Assembly (NCBI GenBank): GCA_022410635.1
Contig: JAJVDF010000345.1
Location: forward strand, 820,725-884,724
Length of the DNA: 64,000 bases
Direction: 5' to 3'
From: Tretioscincus oriximinensis
Lineage: Eukaryota > Chordata > Lepidosauria > Squamata > Gymnophthalmidae
Shown one piece after another: positions 11,621 through 22,500 of the stretch (positions are counted from its first letter, which is position 1; each line of letters begins with the position of its first letter). Both the position numbers and the translations under genes were made by a program. The notes under the pieces were generated by a model. The model had not been told where the DNA came from and ran no database searches. It saw only the letters and a list, made by a program, of their open reading frames with translations.

Positions 11621-11999
11621 ACATGGAGAATGGCCAGACATCAAGCCCCAGAGACGCATTTTACGATTAGTGGAGACACTGGTGATAGGCAAGTTTTTAT
11701 GCATGCTCTTCCTAGCCTTAGAGCTACCCAATAGTACAGAAAAAACTGCCTTCTGCATAGCTCAGGTATCTGAACATATCCATGTTAGTATCAATGACTC
11801 AAATTAGGAGCCTCCTGATTTGAAATAAATTCTTACCTGGTGCTAACAAATGCTCTACCATTGGGCAGGGCCTGTTGTATCCACACAAAAGAGGTCCTAA
11901 GAGGACATTGAGCTGCTGAGATTCAGAATGTAAGTCATGTTTCAAAACGTTATAGTAATGGATAGCAAATTAACAGCAATAGATCTTGCCCAATACCCA

Positions 12000-12510
12000 T
12001 GGAATTTACTTCCAGAGGAGGTGATTGTAACTTGCAGCCTCAGTAGCTTTTAATCTAGGATTAGACAAATTAATGGAAGCCAAGTGTATCAATAGCTGCT
12101 AGGGTGGATGTCTCGATACTACCTCCAGGATCAACTGGCAGCGTTCTTGGAATGCCGTTTGCAGGGAGTTGAGAATGGGGAGATTTTGCATTCTTCTGCT
12201 TGAGCGTGCCAAATTTGGAGGCCACTGGAGTGCTAGACTGGATGGGTTGTGGCCCAATTCAGGAGGTCTCCTCCAGTTCACTCCTTCACTTCCACAGTTT
12301 TGTCTAGATCCACTGTTGCTTGAATCTATCGGCCAAGTGTATCATTGACTGGATGCCTAGATATTGGAGGAGCTTGAGAATTGACAAAGGTTTGTCCTTC
12401 TCCTTCATACTGCCCAGAAACAATTGGAGGACCACTGTGGGAGCTAAGGTAGGCTGTAGCCCAATTCAGTAGGGCTCTTGTTTTGTTCTTATGTTTCCTA
12501 GCAGCCTCCT
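12000..12510 (+). mobile_element. Two fragments of TTCTTATG-tailed CR1/L2-clade LINE
   Basis: Reads ggaatttacttccagaggaggtgattg.., ggatggatgtctcg-like and gggttgtggcccaattcaggagg; a second diverged copy follows from about 12310 to 12500 and ends in ttgttcttatg. Confidence 0.6.
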
Positions 12511-12635
12511 TGGTTCTTAGATCTATAGAAGAGTTGACTGGTAGAAAAATGATAAACTTGTACCATTTCTTGGTCAGCACTTTTGCATGAACTTTAACCC
12601 ATGTAAGGTCCTTCCTTCAATGGTCTGTATACTTA

Positions 12636-12900
12636 GAACATAAGGAGTCCTGCTGAATCAGCCCAGAACCCACCTAGTCCACACAGTGGCCCATCAATTG
12701 CACCTGGGCAGTATCAAGCAGAAGAAGGCAAAACCCTGATTGTTCCTCACTCCCTGCAAATGGCAGTTCAGGAAAAAATTCCTTTTTCCACCCCAAGAAA
12801 GCAGCTCATGCGATGGACTGGAACACCTGTTGCCTTGTAGACAGCTCTGAGTGCTAGCCTTGCCTTGATCCGAATCAAAATGTGCCACATGATACAGATC
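12636..12900 (-). mobile_element. TTCTTATG-tailed CR1/L2-clade LINE fragment
   Basis: Starts with the reverse-complement tail (agaacataaggag) and continues with ctgctgaatcagcccagaacccacctagtcc, the same family in opposite orientation. Confidence 0.6.
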
Positions 12901-13304
12901 TTGTGATCAGGATTAGGGCAAGATTAATGCAGAAATGCCCTTTCGTTTATGTCACTCCAATGAATTTCTCCCTAGGGCAAAATTTACTATGCACAATATC
13001 CTTGATTTTGGTGTTGGTGTTGGTGGGGTGTTGGTTGGTTTTTAAAGTAGTTATTTTCTAGTGCTGGAAGTCATTGGAAAAAGTACCGGATCAACAAGTC
13101 CTGGCAGTAATGTTTGGTACATTTTGTGCAAAGGAAGAAAGTCCTCTGTACAATAAACAGATTGCTGGCTGCTGACAAAGTGTTTCATTTCTTGATTTGT
13201 TTTCATTCTCATTGCACTAGCTCTATGAATCTTGCTATGGTCAGACCATTGTTTTCCAAGCAAACCAAAGTGTGAATGAAGATCATTTTCCTAAGTCTCC
13301 TGCA

Positions 13305-13642
13305 GTCCAAATGTACTATTGCATCTCAATAAATCAGAATATATTTTTTTTATTTCAGTAATTCAATTCAAGTAGTGAAACCCATATATAATTGCACACA
13401 AGAGTGTTCTATTTCAAGCATTTATTTCTTTTATTGTTGATGGTTATGGCTTGCTGGTAATGAAAACCCAATTATCTCAGAAAATTAGAATATTGTGAGA
13501 AAGTTCAATTGTTGTAGATTCATGGTGTCGCACTCTAATCAAAAGAAATTGTAATCGCTTGAAATAGATCACTCTGTGGGGTTATGAATCCAAATAACAT
13601 ATTTCACTATTTGAATTACTGAATGACGCAGTTGTTAAGAGA
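13305..13642. mobile_element. Tc1-like transposon remnant, internally deleted
   Basis: Inner inverted repeats ttcagtaattcaa..agtgaaa (about 13357-13382) and tttcactatttgaattactgaa (about 13601-13622) face each other. The text includes atctcagaaaattagaatattgtga, which I recognise from a Tc1-like family widespread in fish, frogs and other vertebrates. The far right terminus is missing. No transposase frame survives. Confidence 0.7.
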
Positions 13643-13724
13643 TGGTCTCTGCCTTGAGTTGCATCAATTATTGTCATGGTATTCATTCAGAAAATATTTG
13701 AAGATGAATCTTTGGTTGAAGAAA

Positions 13725-14275
13725 CAGTTTTAAGAGTGGAATATACATGTTCATGGACACCAAGAGTATAAATAGCTACTGCTGGTCTCTGAGATGGAGC
13801 GACAGGTAGGATTCCTGAAATGCCATTTGCAGAGCATTGAGAACAGTTAAAAATGTTTGACTGTTCCACATTGCCCGGGTGCAATTGGTGGGCCACTGTG
13901 TGAGGCAGTGTGTGCCATACAGAATGCTGGACTAGCTGGGCTCCAGCCCAATTCAGCAGGGCTTCTTTTATGTTCTTATGGACCACTAAGGCATTCTGGC
14001 TTGGATCATGTCTACCGGTTGTACCTGGAAAATCTCAAGCATAAGAAGGCAAAACCCTCACCCAAAGGAATCAGTGGCGCAGTCGCTAAGGAGCCCGTCT
14101 TTCAGCTGAGAGATCCGAATTGGAGGCCCTGTGTCAGACGTGGTGAGGGGTGAGTGCTCTCTACTGAAGAGGTGGTGGTAGCTAGCAGCCTGGAGTGCTT
14201 TAAGTGGGGATTAGACAAGTTTGTGGACACCAAAGGTATAAATAGCTACTAGGATGGATGTCTTGATGTGGCCTT
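13725..14275 (+). mobile_element. LINE fragments with a tRNA-SINE inserted between them
   Basis: A TTCTTATG-tailed LINE end (13725-13985) is followed by a tRNA-like SINE head at 14063-14165 (gtggcgcagtcgctaaggag..gagagatccgaattgg) and then another LINE piece (14160-14275). The SINE copy lacks its tail. Confidence 0.6.
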
Positions 14276-15170
14276 TGGGATGGTATCCAAGCCACTATAC
14301 TAGGCATAGCTCCCTAAGCAAAGATGCTCGTCACATTAAAACTGAAATATTTATTAAATCCAAACATTTGCTTCAATTCAGTCCTTATTCATATGCTTCT
14401 ATATATTTCATAAGGGGTATAAACATATATGTTTATCTTATAGCAGAAAGGAAAATACAGAAAGAAATCAGGCTACCCATTCCCAGATACAAACTGAGAT
14501 TCCACCTTGTGCTTTCTTCCGGCCCTTAAGGAGCTTGAAATGTTTGAAAACGCCTTTGAAAGCAATTTCACAGGGGCACCATTCATGCTTGTAGAAGAAT
14601 ATACAATATACCTACCTACCTACATACACACACATTTTTTAAAAACCCCTAGGCTCTGATGATTCACCAGGCACTTGGCTTATATGACTTTTGGCACCCA
14701 GGTCTTTGATGCTTCACTCAATCTGGGGTTTGTCTTGTCAGGAAAGTGGGCAGCCTAATTTTATAGTTCCATTCCTTCCTTTTCCAGCTGATCCAGGAGA
14801 GGGGTGGTGGAAATACCATTAATCTATGGGTTCTATGTACTACCAGTTGGGGCTTTTGATACATGTTTCCCTTACAACTCACACATTGACAAAATGATGC
14901 CACATGCTAGCAATTTCCCATAGTTTATTTTTTAAAAATTAAATTTTAATTCCCAGGGGACAAGAGGCCAAAACCCCTTTCTGTTAACTATGTTTTCCTC
15001 TCATAGTGTAACCTTTGCAAGTAACCAGAAACCACAGAAGCTCTGGGTCTTGGAATTCAAAGTGTTCAGAGCCCGACTCCCAAATACCCTGATCACACAC
15101 ATACTTTTAAACCATCTTCAGTCCTGAAGAAATGAACTTTAAAAAAAAGAGTGTTTTTTCTGATTTAGTT

Positions 15171-15292
15171 CATAGAATCATAGAATCATACAGTTGGAAG
15201 GGACCTCCAGGGTCATCGGGTCCAACCCCCTGCTCGATGCAGGATTCATTAAACCATCCCAGACAGATGACTGTCCAGCCTCTGTTTGAAGT
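15171..15292 (-). mobile_element. CR1 LINE 3' end
   Basis: In reverse orientation, ends in the CR1 octamer-type tail (attctatgattctatg) and contains gatgaccctggaggtcccttcc and the catcgagcagggggttgg words. Matches 37425 and 59390. Confidence 0.85.
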
Positions 15293-15629
15293 TCGGTTCT
15301 TCAGGACTGAAGATAGCTTAAAAGCATTTGTTTGTCTAGGACCTAAGTCTCTGCATGCTTTGGGGCCAGGGACGGGACTGTATCAGAACCTCTGTGTAAA
15401 CAACCCTATTCCACATCACACTCCACTGATCCAGACCCATTAGTTCTGCCCAAGGACAAATAAGTGCAGAACATTACTAGGCTCGCCTGGGAATCTTGCA
15501 CATCCACGAGATTTTAGCCTTCCATTCAAGGAAGGAATTCCAAGTTAACGAGTATTCTCCCTTCCCTCTGCCCACCACTGCCTGATGTCATCATGGTACC
15601 CCAACAGCCTTTCATCTCCAGCCCCAACT

Positions 15630-15740
15630 CTTCTGGCCACGTGACTTCTGGTGCCCTGCTTACCACTTATGTCATTTCCGGTTCTGGTTCAAAGATGCCA
15701 TCTTAGTGATGGGCGAAGGTCATGTGGCCAAAAAGGGAGG
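15630..15740. repeat. Foldback with CACGTG/CATGTG arms
   Basis: Ctggccacgtgacttctgg at about 15632-15650 faces aggtcatgtggccaaaaag at 15717-15736. A related pair lies at 34465-34585. Confidence 0.5.
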
Positions 15741-16059
15741 GGGTGGGGCGGGGGGGGCTGGAAACAAAATAATGGGTGGGGCTGGGCCATGTCAGAAATT
15801 TTCCCCCTGTGTGAGTTTTTGTGAAAATTTCTGCCTTTGCTTTTATACCGTCACTGCTCAGAGGAAACCCAACTAGAATGTCAACGATCCTGGAATTGTT
15901 CCACGGTTGAAGTCTATCAGGTATCACATACTCACATGAACCTAGATAATCTGTACATATATAAATACCTGATTTTGGAAAGAGTCACTTTTTATTTACT
16001 TGTAAAATGAGCTGTGCTGGGTAGGTACCAATTAAAAGTATTAACATTAAACTTACATG

Positions 16060-16145
16060 GCCCCCAAAAACTTAGGCCTCAAATATCTAAAGGACCACCT
16101 TCTCCCATATCAGCCTGCCCTTTAAGATCTGCTGGTGCCACCAAC
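16060..16145 (+). mobile_element. L2-like LINE coding fragment
   Basis: Text cctcaaatatctaaaggaccaccttctcccatatcagcctgcc resembles the L2-type YLKDRLLPYxPA segment also present at 3590. Confidence 0.5.
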
Positions 16146-16174
16146 TTCCCCTAAGCAGAAAAAATGTTTCCTAT

Positions 16175-16690
16175 GAGCAGGACTGGGTGCAGATTGGCTA
16201 AAGAGTCTTCCTCCCACCCTGGACTAGCTGCAGTGCAGACTGGGAGCTGTAGTCTACAGGGCAGGGCCCCATGCAGGAGCTTGGGCAGAAGCGGCTTCCC
16301 GCTGCTCGGACTACATTTCCCAGAAAGCCCCGCTGCCAGTACAGCAACAGCTTCCTTTCACTCTCTTCACATTTATGCAATTGCTGCATAAATTTATTTA
16401 GTTAGTTAGTTAATTAGTTAGTTAGTTTATACTTATTATTTATTTAGTTAGTTAGTTTATACTTATTACCTGCTCTACACCTGAAGGTCTCAAGGTGGCC
16501 AACGATAAAAGCAACAGTACAAAATTGGCATATAAAAACAGAATCAAAACAGTATCTGAAGGTTAGAAGCACCTGTCATCGTGAAAAAGGGGCAGAAAAG
16601 CCGGCAGAAACGCAGCTTAAAATCATAAAACGGGAAATAAAAATCCTGTCTCAGTAAGCTGGCAGTTTGTTACTGTTTATGCCGAGCACC
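16175..16690 (+). repeat. ZNF143-motif repeat, copy 2, interrupted
   Basis: TGGGAGCTGTAGTC at 16241-16254 and GACTACATTTCCCAG near 16309-16323, with an upstream gattggcta. The shared 3' half (gcacctgtcatcgtgaaaaagg..agccggcagaaa) resumes near 16570 after an L2-type reversed tail and (gtta)n insertion at about 16390-16560. Confidence 0.65.
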
Positions 16691-16845
16691 TTGTTTACAG
16701 TGCAGGGCATATAGTCTCCCCTCCCCACTTTGGGGCACGACTGATTTAAATGTCTCATTTCTGTTTTTATTGTTAACTGCCCTGAGACCTTCAGGGCAGG
16801 GGCAGGACAGAAATGCAAATAAATAAATAAATAAATAAATTAACA
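16690..16845 (+). mobile_element. L2-like LINE 3' tail
   Basis: Reads gttaactgccctgagaccttcagggcagg..gcaaataaataaataaa, the tail type also seen reversed at 16390, 25975, 31905, 42380, 55110 and 61530. Confidence 0.6.
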
Positions 16846-16856
16846 AAAATCCAATT

Positions 16857-17212
16857 GCATAAGAATATAAGAACATAACCCACCTAATCCAGCCTTCAGT
16901 CTCGCACAACGGCCCGCCTGGGCAGTCTGAAGCAAAATAAAGGCAAATATCTTCACCAGTTTGGTTAGAGTGTTGGACTCGTACCTGGTAGTCTCCCGGT
17001 TCGATTTCCCACTCCTCCTGGGCGACCTTGGGCCTGTCACAGTTTTCTGAACTCTCTCAGCCCCACCTACTCCACAGGGTGTCTGTTGTGGAGAAAGCAA
17101 CAAAAGCTATGTGCCCCACCCTATGCTTGGCTGCCATGAGACCTTCGGGTGTAGGGCGGGATACAAGTACAAATAAATATTCTCAATTCCCTGCAAAGGG
17201 TAATTTCAGGAT
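16857..17212 (-). mobile_element. TTCTTATG-tailed LINE split by a Sauria-type SINE
   Basis: Minus-strand LINE end at 16857-16950 continues after a plus-strand SINE (16955-17180) with ctcaattccctgcaaaggg. The SINE has a clear B-box-like ggttcgatttccc, the accttgggcctgtcacag core and an acaaataaat tail. Confidence 0.7.
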
Positions 17213-17930
17213 AAGAACATAAGAACATAAGAAGAGCCATACTGGATCAGGCCACAGCCCATCAAGTCCAGCATTCTGTGTCACACAGAGGCCCACCAGA
17301 TGCCCCTGGGCAGTCCGAACAGAGGAAAGCAAAATATGCACCTGTTCATGACTCCCTGCAAATGGTATTTCAGGAGTCCTGCCTGTTGCTCCATCCAGGA
17401 GGCGACATCCAGACAACTATCTTAGTATCCATTTATACCTTTAGTGTCCATAAACCAGTCTAGTCCCATCTTGAAACTATCCAAGCTGTTAGCTACCACT
17501 ACCTCTTCAGGAAGTAAATTCCACAGGCCGATGACCCTCTGGGTGAAAAAATACTTTCCTTTGTCTGTTCTCACTTTTCTACCCAACAGTTTTAAGGAGT
17601 GCCCTCTGGTCCTTGTGTTGTGTGATAGAGAAAACATTTTTTCTCTATTCACCCTGTCGATCCCATGCATGATTTTGTACACTTCAATCAGATCACCCCT
17701 CAAACGTCTCCTTTCAAGGCTGAAGAGGCCCAAACGTTGCAGCCTTGCTTCGTAAGGGAGGTGCTCCAGACCCTCGATCACAGGATCCCTGCCTGTGATT
17801 TCGTTCCTGGTGGCAGTATCAAAAGATTCACCCATTGGTGTCCGTAAACACGTCTAATCCTGTCTTAAAGCTATCCAGGCTGCCAGCTACCACCCCTTCT
17901 GGAAGTAAATTCCACCTGCCGATGACCCTC
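17213..17930 (-). mobile_element. Longest TTCTTATG-tailed CR1/L2-clade LINE copy
   Basis: The minus strand holds an open frame (17835-17422) with [39 protein letters not shown] and [18 protein letters not shown], the C-terminal ORF2 tail of CR1/L2-clade retrotransposons, followed by the 3' UTR and the ttcttatgttcttatg tail at 17213-17232. A second diverged fragment abuts at 17830-17930. Dead, 5'-truncated. Confidence 0.8.
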
Positions 17931-18179
17931 TAGGGGATCTGATCCCCCCACCCCAACAATGCTAAAGCAATTGTGCCTGGGTGATTCCCTATGCCATGCA
18001 ATGACCTCTCATTCCCCAATCCCCTGCAGAATCCCATCAAAATCTATATCCCACACGACTCAGGGAGGTGCTCCTGACACGCACTGATCACTTGTGCCCC
18101 TCTGGTTCAAAGCCACTTCCCTTTTTTCTTCTGTTTTGCTAAACTGAGTTGCTGCTGCTGCTGCTGCTATCAGCCGTTT

Positions 18180-18440
18180 TGCACAACTTGAAACTGGGGG
18201 AGAAACTGGAACGACTCGGTTTTGACCCAGGACGGCTCCCGCCCAGGAAGGTCCCCGTCTCCCTCCCTGCTCCGTGGGTTGGTTGCAGGCAAGGCAGGCA
18301 GGGGGAGGAGAGAAAGGTGGTCCTGGGCTGAGCCCTGGGGCGGAGGCAGAGGCCTGGGAAGGTTGCCTGAGCTCCCTTGCCTGCCTGAGAGGAGGACTCT
18401 GGAGCCTCTGGAGCAAGTTTCTCCCTCCTCTGGACGCACC
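18180..18440 (+). promoter_or_regulatory. GC-rich 5' flank / probable promoter and 5' UTR of NAALAD2
   Basis: Just before ATG 18441 is a stretch clearly richer in G and C than the surrounding DNA, with polypurine GGAGG and CCCTCC blocks and some CpGs. I see no convincing TATA box. The position immediately upstream of exon 1 suggests a TATA-less promoter and short 5' UTR. The start site is unknown. Confidence 0.45.
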
Positions 18441-19545
18441 ATGGCTAGGAGGAAGGTGGTTCTCTGTAGCTGGATGGGGTGGGTGGCCCTCCTGGCCCTT
18501 TTCCTCCTGGGCTTCTTGATGGGTAAGTAGAGAGAGACCCAGGTCAGCTGACTCTGCTTGGAGTGACTTTATCTGCCATATTTTGGACCACAAAGAAATA
18601 GCTGACCTTCCTTTGACATTTTGCCTTCTTAAAACTTTTTCTTTTTTGGAACAGAGTTATCAGGAAAAAAAGCAGGGCGGGAAGGCTGTGTTTTGAATGG
18701 GTGTGTCAAAAGGGAAATTCCATCAGATATTGCCAGCATGGTAAGCTGCACTTGCTGAAATCCCCTCCTTTGGCACCCCATATGCCTATGAAAGATGCAG
18801 CACTCTTGTCCCGCTGTTTTCTGGTAATCCTGTTTTGGAAGCTCAAGACGCAGCTCTTTCACCTGGCCTTTGGCTGGATCCTGTTTTATTCTGATAAATG
18901 TAAGTAAATATATAAATAAAATAAATAAGCTGTGTTTGGCTGCATGGGTCCCTTTATGAGGCCCCTGTGGTCACAGAAATGGTTTCCTGTTGCCTTTTAG
19001 TGGGGAGACGCTGGGAAGAATCAAACCCTCTTCTGGTTGACTATGGTGGTACCCACTGACACATAGTGGAGCCTTCAGAAATTAGTTCTTCTCTTAGTTG
19101 AGATTATTGCTGTCATACTTCCATGCTTCCAGAAGAATATACTATATATGTATATGTATATATAGCATATTATATATGTATGTGCAAACTCACATACATA
19201 CATACATACATACATACATACATACATACATACATACATGCATGCATGCATGCATGCATGCATGCATACATATATACATACATACATGCATGCATACATA
19301 CATACATGCATGCATGCATGTATGTATGTATGTATGTATGTGAGTTAGATGTATGTATGTATGTATGTATGTATGTGAGATAGATACATACATACATGCA
19401 TACATACATACATGCATACATGCATACATGCATACATAGATAGAGAGATAGAGAGATAGATAGATAGATAGATAGATACATACATGCATGCATACATGCA
19501 TACATGCATACATGCATACATAGATAGAGAGATAGAGAGATAGAG

Positions 19546-19586
<41 letters not shown>

Positions 19587-22500
19587 CATACATACATACA
19601 TACATCTTTTTAAAAAGCCCCCTCGCTCTGAAGATTTGCCAGGCACTTAGCTTATGTGGCTTTTGGCACCCAGGTTTTTGATGCTTCCCTCAGTTGTGTG
19701 TCTTGTCTGGGAAGTGAATGGAAATGAAGGTTCTATTTTAAGTATATTTTAACAGTCTCTCTATATATTGTTGTTGTGGTTGTGACCCACCCTGAGACCT
19801 GCTGGCGAAGGATGGGGTATAAATCCCTAAATAAACAAGTATATGCACAACATTTGCAACATAAAGCTGTATTGTAGCTGTAGATAATTGATCTGCCCAG
19901 CAGGAAAATAAAAGTAATAAAAGGAAGCAACAAGGGTAGTTTCATTTTAAGACTAAAGGGCAGATGGGACTTTGCCTACACAATGTATCCCATGAGGACG
20001 GAAAAGCATCCTTGTGGTTTTGGGGTTTCACCAGTAGAGGGCACTCACCCTTCTCCATAGCTGACAAAGGGTTTCGAGGATGGATCTCTCTCAACTCTTA
20101 ATCTCTGAGCCATTCGTGCCATGTGGATGCTACTGCATCTAAGCCGTTTTTAAGCCCTCAGGCCTGCCACAGTCAGCAGAAAGATGTGGGTGGCCTGTCC
20201 TTATTTGGGGATATAATATAGAATAAGGCCAAGTGGCGATTTGCTGGAAGGCTTCAAAAGTTTACAGTAACTGTTAATGATACCTGATGAGTTAAAAACA
20301 AGTTTTCAGGAAGTTACTCTGCAGAGACAGGATTGCTACTCCACTTGAAACACTGTTTATTTGCCCTCCTAGTTTATTTCTATCCTTCCTCCTGCATCTT
20401 ACTCAACCTGTTTTTGGTCTGGTTATGTCAGCAGCGAGCCCTGGAGTCCATTGCTGGGTGAATGATCTCAAGTGATTTATGCCTTAAAACCTGGTTACTT
20501 ATTTAGAACAGATTACTCAGCTGGGGGAGTTGCTGTTGAAATTTGCTGCATTCCGACTGGGGTGTTGGTGGGAGAAGTGGTTTGGAAAACAGCATAGTGA
20601 ATCCAAATTAACTACGCTATTTTCCCCCTGTCTCTGTGGCATTTCAGTGGCCGGATAGGGCAGGAAAGAAGCACAAACTAAGCCATGCGCTTTCTAAGTA
20701 AGCACACGTGGTGCAGCTTTTATTTTGTCTAAAACCAGGGTGGGCCATTCTTGGAGGTCTTTTGGGTACTAGCAGCAGCAGAAACAGCCCCAAGGAGTGT
20801 GACCCACAGCAATGAAGATCTTTGTGGATCCCTTTCGACAGCAGTTCAAATATCACACACTAAAGCAGTGGCAGGAAAATATAAACTGCTGGCAAAAGCC
20901 AGCAACAGTGGCAGGAGATTTGCAGATATCCCTCTTGCTGCTGGGCCCCTGCTGAACCAGAAGACACCCTCCTCCCCATTTTTTCAGCAGTCGGACATCT
21001 GACACAGTCCAGTTGGAGCACAGGCAGGGCAAACAGCTGTCAATGCAGGGTTGACACGGATTTCATTGACCTGCACTTGTGGCAGTTTTCTGGGTGAACT
21101 TTGTTTAGACCCCGTGCTTCTGTTTAAAAGGCGTGTGGCCAAACTGTTTTCCATTTGGAGTAAATGGGAAACGGACGAAGTCAAAGCTTTTGCACCCATT
21201 TTTTCACTTGTGAGAATGCAGCCCAAGATTAGACTGAGAGTTATATCTGGATTAAAGTTGGGGGACTTCCTACGTTTAAAATGGAGACGTGAAGCACGAA
21301 TGGAAGCCCTGTGTCGGCCGGGGGAAGAGGGGGGAGCACCCCTACTGGCCTCAGCTCTAGCCAACCCAGCTATTTGAAAGAAGTAGATTCATGAGTAGCA
21401 CCACCAATCTGGTGGGGAAGATAGAGTAAATGTATGTCTTTGGGTGAAAATTAACCTTGTAATCTGCTCTGAGCACTGAGAGCAGCTACGAATGCCACAT
21501 TCTCCTTCTTCTCCTCCTCCTCCTCCTTCTTTCTGAACTCAGATTTATTCTTTCAGATCACTCAGAACAGGAACCTAACATCCACATGTTAAAGGCCCAC
21601 CTGACCCAGACTTCACTAGCATGTGCATAGAGAGCTCCTATTGTATCGCAGATGCTGGATGTTTATCGGCCTAGTTGGACTCTGTTAAATGTTGAGCAAG
21701 TTAATGAGCCCTCGATTAGCTGAGATCAAGCCAGGGCCTAATCTCAATAGACGGACAATAGGTGGGGAAAACTGATAAGCTTGGCTGTTTCTTTGATGAC
21801 ATGGTTTCTGTTGCAGGCTGGTATACAAAATCAGAAAGCAGGCAGACTGTGGTGTCCCAAAACATGAGAAGCCAACTTCTTGCAGAAATGAAAGCCAAAA
21901 ACATCCGGGAGTTCTTGCGGTAATACTTTCTCTTTCTTTGACAGCTGTTTCATCACAAGGATGTCACTTCTGGTTCCCCCATACATTGCTGTATACGAAT
22001 TTGTACAAGAGTAGAAATTCTTACAAAATGTATAAGATTCTTGTATGATTCCCAGCACTGTGGCCTAACAACTGCACATGGGCGGTCCCAAGCGGAAGAA
22101 GCTCAAAGCCCTCTCCTGTTCTCGACTCCCTGCTAATGGTATTTTAGGAGTACTGCCGTTGCTCCATCCTGGAGGCAGTATCAAAAGATCCATCCTAGTA
22201 GCTACCTAGTACAATGTATATGGAGATGTATAAATGGACCCCTGACAGTTTTCACTCATTCCTTCATTGCCAACTGTGAGTAGATGAGAGCCAAGGTAGG
22301 ACTGTTATCCCAAAAGCTGTGTACTCTGTTTCATTTCTAAAATTTAGGGGGCAGAGAAAATTTTACTGAGAATTCACTGAAGACTTTGAACAAATCTAAG
22401 TTCTCCAGAAGGTTAGTTGAAACAATAATGTCAAGCTATATCCAGAAATCATTTACTTCTCCTATGTTTGATATTTATGGCACTATTAATAGCTACAGGT

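Larger units (their letters stand above)
10058..18179. other. Intergenic DNA between FOLH1 and NAALAD2
   Basis: About 8.1 kb with no supported gene. Contents recognised are the foldback half copy, the hAT MITE at 11072, LINE and SINE fragments, the Tc1-like remnant at 13305, CR1 at 15171 and repeats at 16060-17930. The remainder (for example 10058-10850 and 14280-15170) shows nothing I can classify; a FOLH1 3' UTR must begin at 10058 but I found no convincing nearby polyadenylation hexamer. Confidence 0.6.

Noticed and set aside
17422..17835. 137-residue minus-strand open frame as a gene
   Set aside because: It is the CR1/L2-clade ORF2 tail with its 3' UTR and TTCTTATG tail directly after it.
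18060..18593. 177-residue Pro/Ser/Ala-rich minus-strand frame over the NAALAD2 start
   Set aside because: Antisense of the GC-rich promoter and exon 1; composition-driven and without recognisable domains.
19075..19646. Several long open frames of Cys/Met/Tyr or Ile/Ser/Leu repeats
   Set aside because: They are translations of the tetranucleotide microsatellite in several frames; no codon or homology support.
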